A DNA stretch of 14,708 nt. Source: Eimeria necatrix. Its lineage: Eukaryota > Apicomplexa > Conoidasida > Eucoccidiorida > Eimeriidae. The DNA is taken from assembly GCF_000499385.1 (NCBI RefSeq), contig NW_013654683.1, forward strand, positions 1 through 14,708. Direction: 5' to 3'. This document shows positions 7,775 to 14,708 of the stretch, one piece after another (positions within the stretch are counted from its first letter, which is position 1; every line of letters begins with the position of its first letter). Under the pieces are notes generated by a model. It worked only from the letters and a program-made list of their open reading frames with translations, ran no database searches and was not told the DNA's origin. Both the position numbers and the translations under genes were made by a program.

Positions 7775-7920
7775 GGGGCCTGCTGTAGGGCCGCGAGTGG
7801 CAAGCGCGCCAGCCCGATATGCGGTGGCGCCGCTGAGGCCCTCTGCGGCTGCTGCTGCGGTTTCTGCTGCCAGCAGCAGGGCCAGACACCCGCTGGAAGT
7901 GTCTTCCTCGGGGCAAGCCC

Positions 7921-7961
<41 letters not shown>

Positions 7962-8878
7962 GCGCTGCCGGCGGCCCGAGTCGTGGAAGGGGCAGCGCCA
8001 GGGGAGAGGAGCAGCAAAGTCGATGTGCTGCTGCTGCTCCTGCTGCTGCTGACTCTCCTCGGGGTGCAGATCCGGCTCGCTAGCAGCAGACTGGCCCGCC
8101 GAAGCAGCAAGTGACGCCAGTCGCTGCGGCACTGCTGCTGCTGTTGCTGCTGCTGCTCCCCCTGCTGCTAAGGCCGAATTCACGAGTCCGCTCAGGGCAG
8201 CGAAGGCCGCTGTTCTGTACTCAGACAGCGAGGGCGCAGCGCAGGCCTCCAAATATCCTTGCTGCTGCCTGCTGCTGCTGCTGCTGCTGCTGCTGCCCGC
8301 GGCCGAGCCGCTGCACGGAATCGGCGAAAAGCCAGGGTCAGGGGGCCCAGTCGCTGCAGTAGTATTGCCCTGAGAATGGCCCACGCACTTCTTCATGTTG
8401 AACTTGGGGGCGCACTGGCGGTGCTGCTGCAGCTGCTGCTGCGGCTGCTGCGGCTGCTGCGGAGGCTGCTGCTGCTGCGGCTGCGGCTGCTGCTGCTGCT
8501 GCTGCTGCTGCTGCGGCTCTGCAGAGAATCTACCGAAGGACACGACTGCCACTTCAGGCTGCTAACGCACAAATCGATAGCACGAGCTCCTTGGAATCCC
8601 CTCAAGGGTGCGGCTGAGCAGAGCCCCAGCTGCACACGCAGCAGCAGCCACAGCAGCCGCTGCTGCTGCTGCTCCTCTGGAAGGCAGCGAAGACGGAGGC
8701 ACAAAACAGCCCCTTACAAAAAGCTGGCGAGGCGTTTACCTCTTGAAGGCTGTGAAAAAAATTTGGAGTGATAGGCTCTGCACACACACGCCGTTGACGC
8801 AGAGCCCCTATGGGGGAGCGGCTGCTGCTTCTGCTGCTGCGGCTGCTGCGGCTTCTGCCGCCGTAGCTTCTGCTGCTG
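6864..8878 (-). CDS. Large Gln/Ala/Ser-rich protein, unknown function, 5' incomplete
   Basis: I do not recognise this protein. The main exon 8558-6864 is open for 564 residues to TAG and has no ATG at its 5' end. A TAG in frame just upstream, next to TTAGCAG, marks an acceptor. An upstream exon 8878-8740 (donor GTAAAC at 8739, acceptor context CCTTTGGCTGCAG) joins in phase 0. It gives SSRSYGGRSRSSRSSRSSSR, then PIGALRQRRVCAEPITPNFF and HSLQE, followed by PEVAVVSFGRFSAE. Non-repetitive islands include LSEYRTAAFAALSGLVNSAL, DFAAPLPWRCPFHD, LWFSDFSLNFVCPLCLAASL, HRALDVIISALLPRSLGSKE and the acidic C-terminus HYAEYLAFHVEKWREGSFDR followed by LEVDTDELLVDPLQARCTIM. The rest is Gln, Ala and Ser runs. 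Around 7780-7920 another frame is equally protein-like, so an unseen intron or a repeat-length error may lie there. A starting Met must be in exons further upstream, perhaps in the repeat-poor block. Confidence 0.6.
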
Positions 8879-8885
8879 CTGCAGC

Positions 8886-11800
8886 CAAAGGCTTAAAAAT
8901 GGAGCGTTAAACTGTTTGCTTTAAAGGCTGGAATAAAGAAGTCGCCGGTTACGGCATTATCCTGCTTCCTTCGGGCACTGGAGGTTTCGCAGCGCAGCAG
9001 AGCACGGCAGCTGCACCACACGGCTTTAATATGTCCTTAAAAAGTGAACACACACTTCGCTTCCTCCACTGTTTTTAGTTCAAGAGAAAAACTGACAAAC
9101 TTCGGGCCAAAGGCCCTGCAGCAAACGGCACTTCGCGCACCCTCAGCCGCCTGCGCCCGTAGACAAGTCTTGCAGCTACAAGGGGAGCTTAGATGCTGCG
9201 GCCCCCTTAACTATGAAAGCTGCCTGAGAAACTGCGTGCAAAATGAGGGGTGAAAGTCATTAATGTAAACTGTTCGAATTAAAGGCGGATGTGTAGGGGA
9301 GCAGCCTCAGGAAGAGCCACTCGAAGAGTGTCGGGGGCTCAACCCGCACAGCCATTTCCCAAGTTAAAAGGTGCCGAGTTGGTTTTAAATAAAGCATTTA
9401 AATTGTTTTAGCGCTTGTCTCTGCGCGGAGATGATGTCCCAAAGGGTTTCACCGAGTACAGTCTGTCACATTCTTCCGGTGTTCTGCAAAACGCAGACAA
9501 GCATCCGCAACTATTTCCTTTCCTTATGCCACTTCTGCTCCAATGTATCGCCTTTCAAAATAGTTTTGTACTTTTAAAAGTGGCTGGCTATGGATGCAAT
9601 GGCTGCCAGAGGCATACTCTTGGAGGCGATTGCTGGAGGCGACTGCTGTAACGATTTATTTAGCGGACGGCCAGCTCTGCCTTTCCAGAATGAAGCAGCA
9701 AGTTGCCGTCGAGGCCTTTAAAGTTTGTCTTCAAAAGCACTTCAAGTGGATATAATCACTTTAGTTAGTGAGCCGATCGGGAGGTGTCTTTGCTTTGAAA
9801 CTTTTTCCTGTTTTTGTTGTTCCTAGAATATTCCCCTCTGCAAGCTTCCACGGCTATCCTGGACGCTTATTTCCCACTGTAACTATCCCAAATGCAGCTA
9901 CTTTTGAATCACGTAGCAAAGATGTTTTCGCTTCATTGAGCACGTTATCCAGAAGTACTACTGATCACCCTGCTTTGACGGGAGTTGAGCAGCAGTGAAC
10001 AGATGGCCGGCCTCGTTTGGAGCGCTCAGGAGGCAAACAGCGCACAAGATGTTACAAGACAGCTCATATAAAATTCTGTTCATAGCATTGGATTGCAGTC
10101 AAACGGAGTCAAAAGCTGAATGAAATGCACAGCGTAGCCTTGAAGTATGTCCTGTGTTTTGTCGTTTGTGGATACAGCGAGCTCTCTTTACATTGGTCTT
10201 TTGTAGCTGGTTAGAGGCGAAGCCAAAGTGCCACGTGCTGCACAGCATCTTCTGCCGCCTTTTGTAACACAGGCTTGTGACCAAAAGCACCGACTGACTT
10301 GTGAACAGTGGCTTTGAGCAAGTTGAATTGGCCAGCTCATAGACCAAAAGAGCCTACAAAGCAAATACAGGCCATTTTGAAGTTGAACTGACCACCCAAA
10401 CTTAAGCTCGCGGCACTAACTGTGCTCGATGGCGTAGGATGCCACATGTTGTGGGCAGCACTACAGCATAGCCCAGAGATGGCCCTTTAAGCTGTATAAT
10501 TCAGAATATGTAGATTGATGTGCCAAACATAAACATTAAACTCGCAATGAAGTTGATTCCTCAGTTGATAAAGCCTGGTGTGTACTGTAGTCAGGCCCAG
10601 GTGTTGCGGCTGGCAAGAGGCTCTGGAGCTCCACTGCGCCGAACGCCAATGCGCTCAGGGAGAAACGTTTGAGGAAAACGGAAACACAGAAGGAATGCAG
10701 ATGTAACCTTCGAAATGCGGGCTCATAAAGATCTTGTTTAAGCCCTTTTCAAAGGTCAACAGTGCCTTTAAGTGGTAGGTAACGACAAAGGAACATTTAG
10801 AAGTCCAACTGAGCTAATCTCATAGCACTTCATCGCCGCCAAGCTATGTTAGCGTACATGGCAGGCTGGAGGAAGCCGAGCGTTTTGGCCTGGGAACATC
10901 ACACGCATAATAACCTCTTCTCAATATTTTGAATTTGGGGCTGTTCACTGGCACTGACACTTTAAAATGCCGTGGGGGTTGAGACACTCAACAGTACTGC
11001 AAGCCATGTGCGTGTCATTCCGCCTAGCTTGCTGATGACCGGCAGCTAAGGGTTTAAAACCCGCATTTTACCTTGGAGTGTTTGTACGAAAAAGAACATT
11101 GCATACTTACGTGAAGAAATCGCACATGGAAAAGTGCGTGTTTTGTTAAAAGGACTAGTAAGGAAACTCCAACGGCCGGAGCTTCAGTACGTTGAAGTAG
11201 CTGGAAAGGTCCCACTTCGTATTGCTATACATTGGGAGAGCTCAGAAGGTCTTAGTTAGTTTTGTTCTTCATTTTATGCTTTGCTTGGCAGCGACGATAA
11301 GCTACGTGTCTATAGAGTTTCGGTAGCACGAAGATCGTGCAGCTTCTTCGTCCGTAGGCCCCAGATTTGGTGCGACAAGTGCAGGTTTCAGACGGGAATC
11401 GAGTAGCCGATCACCTGGTCATTGCAAAAGGTGGCGAATTTAGGCGCAATTACTCTGAATGCTTTTGTGGCCGTTGCGCTTTTCTGTATGCCCAAATATG
11501 CAGACACGAATTCGAGTCCTCTTGCTTAGCACCTGGCCAGCGACTGATGCCAACCCTTAGTCTTGGCTGCCCCCGAAAGATGTTTGGAGGATAAACGGGA
11601 ACGCTCTTTCGTGCCTTTCTCTTCTTAGTTCATTACAGAATTCCTTCATGGCTCTATTTTTTTCAGGGCGGTTTTTTCTCGTTATTGTTAGCCCCTTACA
11701 ACTCCTGCGAAAACAAGCAGGAGTATATTAATGTTTATGATGCAACGCATTCTGGAGAAATCTTCCTGGCTTCACCGCAAGGAGCGAAAACTGTATAATG

Positions 11801-13390
11801 GTGAGGACCCCCGAAGCGGTTTGAATTAAGTTCACTTCGAACAAATTGCGGCCAGTTAATCTTTCACAGAAATGTTGTTTTGTTAGTGTCCTTTGCACCC
11901 AATGAATCAAGAAGCAAAGCCATTTGTTCTTCTTGTTACACTATCATTTTGTTTTTCTTCTTATTCGGACACTCGTGATGGACACCTAAGCCGGGCTCTT
12001 CCTCTTAGCAAAGCTCCGGTTATGCTGCACCAGTATTATATCCTCTGGAGTGTGTGCGAACTGTTCTCAATTACTCTGTGACTCGAATTTCACAACGTTC
12101 GTTCCAGTTGCGCACTACCACATCTGTCATCAACTCTGCTGTCTTGCACTCAACTGATTGATATCTTGCCCGTAGTCTTGACAGCACGTTTCTAACCAAG
12201 TGCGACAAACAGTTCAACTCAGCTTTCTTTGGTTTCCAACTTCAATAAGTTTTGCTTGGCACGCGCACTTAGGCGTTATTCATACTCTAGTTCTCGTAGT
12301 ATATGAAAGATTCATTAACCTCTAAGGTAGGCACAATGCACAAACTACTGCCCTTTTTGTTCTCCTAAACATAGTGTAAGCAGCTACAGGATACATAAAT
12401 TGGCTTTTCTGGCCTTTCGAATGATGAACCACTCGAAGTGCCAAACAAACTGTACTCGCTGGAAGCCACTGACGCCAGCAAACAGGGTTGCAGGCTCTGG
12501 CACTTTTCTGTGCAGTTGTGCTCCAGAGGGCCTCCTTATGTGCGCATTTTAATTCAGACAAAGTTTAAAATGTATTTCCTAAAGCCAAATTATTTCATGA
12601 ATGTCTTCTTCAGCACTTTGAACTCTGCACTGGTGCTGGTTGCTGGACTGCCTAGGCAGCAACTGCAGCAAATGGCCTTATTACCATTAGCCAGGAGCCG
12701 TCAACGGCCCTCAGGGAACTCAAACTTGCGAAAAAATAAACCAAAACAATAGACGCACCCAACATTTGTTACCAGAACTCCTATAGGCACATGGGGGGTC
12801 TAAGAAGCTGCTACACACGGCAGCGCGGGAGGCGTGGGGGCCAACAGCTGCTTGACTGAACGATCTAGGATCTTTTTGCTGCGCAACTTGACCCCTATTT
12901 GCCTGTGAATATCGAAAAGAAGTAGAAAACCAGGTTTCGACGCAGACAGAGTGCCACAGCCCCTCACATGCATGCCTGTAGTGCGTTAGGTGCCGGGTCA
13001 AATTAATGGTGAATGGCCTGTTTTTTGCATTTAAAACGGCAATTGTTTCTTATTAATGCATTTGGAATTTCCGCAGATAAGGAGAGCGGGGTGTTCTCCC
13101 CATGGGGTTCCTGCGCCATGCACGCAGTCTCACCCAGCCCCAGCCGCTACTGCCTGTGCCTTGTTGCCACTAGGCTCGGGGAGCTTTCGTATTGCGTGAC
13201 TATTTAAGCAGAATTCTTCGCTAAATCGCCAATTTTTCACTTTTTCCGTTTTTCTCTCCAAGTCCTAGACCCACTGTAGTGGCGGGCACCACGGCAGCCG
13301 CAGCACCTAACGCCGGCCGCGCCTCCCTATAGGCCTAGACGGCGCTGTTTTCCTCCAAAGGGTTTTCTTCTGCAGTTCTGGGCAGTCCTT
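8886..13390. other. Repeat-poor 4.5-kb block without convincing genes
   Basis: Triplet and telomere-like repeats stop abruptly near 8885 and resume near 13395. Between them base composition is more even, and the longest open frames are only about 60-104 codons, with no motifs, no coding-like islands and no supported splice chains. I looked for tRNA T-arm patterns (for example near 11510) and found no foldable tRNA. The block may hold the 5' exons or UTR of the gene ending at 6864, the 5' flank of the gene starting at 13508, or plain intergenic DNA. Confidence 0.6.
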
Positions 13391-13393
13391 CTG

Positions 13394-13470
13394 GCCCAGT
13401 TTGCGTGCTGCTGCTGTTTGAGCAACAGCAACAGCAGCAGCTGCAGCCGCTGCAGCAGCTGCTGCTACCC
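13394..13470. repeat. Mixed CTG/CAG tract upstream of the RRM gene
   Basis: Short CTG and CAG runs alternate with CTGCAG palindromes 40-110 bp before the start codon at 13508. They probably lie in the 5' UTR or proximal promoter. Upstream open sequence in the same frame lacks an ATG. Confidence 0.6.
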
Positions 13471-13507
13471 TTATGGCCCTGGCTCCTCCCCCCCCTCTTT
13501 CTTCACT

Positions 13508-14610
13508 ATGAGTGAATCCGACGGCCAGCAGCGCATGTCGCTGCTAGTAAGAAACCTCAGCTACCAAACGAGCCCCGAGGTAATGCTGCTGCTGCTTGCC
13601 TTGTCCGGGGCTTCCCCTGGGGCCCCCACTGCCCCTCCCGGGCCCCCCCCTGCTGCTGCTGCTGCTGCTGCTGCAGCAGCAGCAGCAGCCCCTGCCCCTC
13701 TCTGTCTGCAAACCCTAACAAGTGCTTCGGGGCCTCCCGCTGGGCCTTGGGGGCCCCCGGGGCCCCCGGGGGGCCCCCCGGCCTTCTGCCTGGGCGGGCC
13801 TATCTGCGTCTCCCGCTTTCTCCGTGTCTCAGGCCCATCATTTTGCTGCTCTCAGTGCCCTTTCTCTGCTGCTGCTGCTCTCAGTGCTTCTGGCTTTTGC
13901 TGCTGCCCCTCTGCTGCTTCAGCTGCCTCTTAAATCCCTATAATTCTCTCTAACTCCCAATCTCTCCACCCCAAACCCCTCTCTCTCTACTTCTAAATAA
14001 GTGCCTCCAAACCAACCCCTGTGGCTGCCCCTGCGACCACCCTACATGTCTCTGCCCCCAGGGGGCCTCCAGGGCCCCCGGTGGGGCCCCCCGGGTCCCC
14101 CTGGGGCCCCCCGAGGTCCCCCTGGGGCCCCCCGAAGTCCCCCTGGGGCCCCCCGAAGTCCCCCTGGGGCCCTCTGAGGTCATTCTGGGGCCCCCTGAGG
14201 TCATTCTGGGGCCCCCTGAGGCCATTCTGGGGCCCCCTGAGGCCATTCTGGGGCCCCCTGAGGCCATTCTGGGGCCCCCTGAGGCCATTCTGGGGCCCCC
14301 TGGGGCCCCCCGGGGCCCCCGGGGGCCCCCTGGGGCCCCCCAGAAGGCCGGAGGGTCCCTGATTGGGTGGGAGTTTGTCGTGGGGTGCTGCAGGCTGTGC
14401 GGAGCGCGTTTGCTGTTCACGGGTCGGTGAAGGACGTGTACTTGCCGCTGGACTACCACAGCCGAATGCCGCGGGGGTTTGGCTTTGTGGAGTTTTGGCA
14501 CAGAGAAGACGCAGAAAGGGCTTTGGAGAAGATGGACGGCTTCGAGTTGGACGGGAAGGCCATTGAGGTGGCCATTGCCAAGAAGGGGCGGTCCGCGCCC
14601 CAGCAAATGG

Positions 14611-14660
<50 letters not shown>

Positions 14661-14708
14661 GGGGGGTGGCGGGGGGTGGGGTGGCGAGCTGCTGCGGAGG
14701 CTGCTGAG
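13508..14708 (+). CDS. SR-type splicing factor with RRM, 3' part beyond window
   Basis: Exon 1 (13508-13579) encodes [20 protein letters not shown] then TSPE, and ends at donor GTAATG. Exon 2 starts at 14394 after GTGCTGCAG and continues in phase 0 with [40 protein letters not shown] and [20 protein letters not shown]. The splice restores one complete RRM of about 85 residues: RNP2 LLVRNL (residues 12-17) and RNP1 RGFGFVEF (51-58). The [20 protein letters not shown] stretch and the end [12 protein letters not shown] match the SRSF10 and plant SCL30/33 type, where the RRM ends in KxPxxM and an RS domain follows. Such proteins bind pre-mRNA and guide splice-site choice in the nucleus. After ATG (14607-14609) the frame would give Val-Arg and 15 Cys from a CTG run. 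An intron beginning GTCCGC is more likely, though that donor is weak. The RS domain is not in the window. The start has A at -3. Confidence 0.85.
13651..13690. repeat. CTG-CAG palindrome within the RRM intron
   Basis: A CTG run turns into a CAG run at the central CTGCAG (13671-13676), making a perfect 30-bp palindrome (13659-13688). It lies in the 13580-14393 intron and could fold as a hairpin in DNA or pre-mRNA. Confidence 0.85.
14071..14343. repeat. 21-bp GGGGCCCC-rich minisatellite in the RRM intron
   Basis: About ten 21-bp units can be aligned. Six copies at 14176-14301 begin GAGGYCATTCTGGGGCCCC. About four upstream copies (from about 14092) have GTCCCC in place of GTCATT. The array fades into plain GGGGCCCCC runs to 14343. 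Every unit holds the palindrome GGGGCCCC. Because 21 is a multiple of three, both strands stay open through it, giving false collagen-like open frames. Confidence 0.9.
14616..14660 (+). repeat. (CTG)15-type run after the RRM exon
   Basis: Fifteen TGC triplets directly follow the predicted end of RRM exon 2. Read in frame they would be Cys15, which is unlikely in an SR protein. CTG on the sense strand matches the intron pattern of the other genes here. G-rich sequence (GGGGTGG repeats) follows. Confidence 0.7.

Noticed and set aside
8608..8910. 100-codon plus-strand frame
   Set aside because: It begins with GTG, has no ATG, and is antisense to a phase-compatible upstream exon of the 6864 gene.
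11495..11535. tRNA-like T-arm (ATTCGAGTCC)
   Set aside because: The flanking bases do not pair as a T-stem and no anticodon arm or acceptor stem can be built around it.
13950..14606. 218-codon minus-strand open frame with [12 protein letters not shown] repeats
   Set aside because: It is antisense to the RRM exon and to the 21-bp intronic minisatellite. A unit of seven codons keeps both strands open, so openness is uninformative.

Overview
This window looks like nuclear DNA from a coccidian apicomplexan, most likely an Eimeria species. The evidence is the very dense CAG/CTG triplet tracts, coding runs of Gln, Ala and Ser, interstitial telomere-like CCCTAAA repeats, short intron-rich genes, and an alternation of repeat-rich and repeat-poor blocks. 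All three features are known hallmarks of Eimeria genomes. The species cannot be told from sequence alone.

Layout. Bases 1-128 are a GCTAGC-type palindromic array. From about 2441 down to 124 a seven-exon minus-strand gene can be assembled by reading-phase logic. It encodes about 480 residues of unknown function; three of its introns consist largely of telomere-like repeat and three of CTG repeat. Bases 2442-4370 hold repeat-rich DNA without a secure gene, including a 24-bp-arm hairpin and a second GCTAGC array. A short minus-strand ORF (4683-4937) is uncertain. From 6643 down to 5080 lies a minus-strand gene whose non-repetitive islands resemble the nucleolar CCDC137 family. From 8878 down to 6864 lies a minus-strand gene for a protein of at least 610 residues that I do not recognise, extremely rich in Gln, Ala and Ser. 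Bases 8886-13390 are a repeat-poor block with no convincing exon. On the plus strand from 13508 to the window end is the 5' part of an SR-type splicing factor. Its RRM is split by an 814-nt intron that contains a 21-bp GGGGCCCC-rich minisatellite.

Common thread. In the secure genes, exons carry the triplet repeat as CAG on the sense strand (Gln/Ser/Ala), while introns mostly carry CTG or TTTAGGG on the sense strand. The repeats therefore seem arranged with respect to splicing, with CTG runs sitting where a pyrimidine tract would be. I see no operon, mobile element, CRISPR array, tRNA or rRNA. Exon boundaries are inferred from splice signals and phase only, with no transcript evidence.
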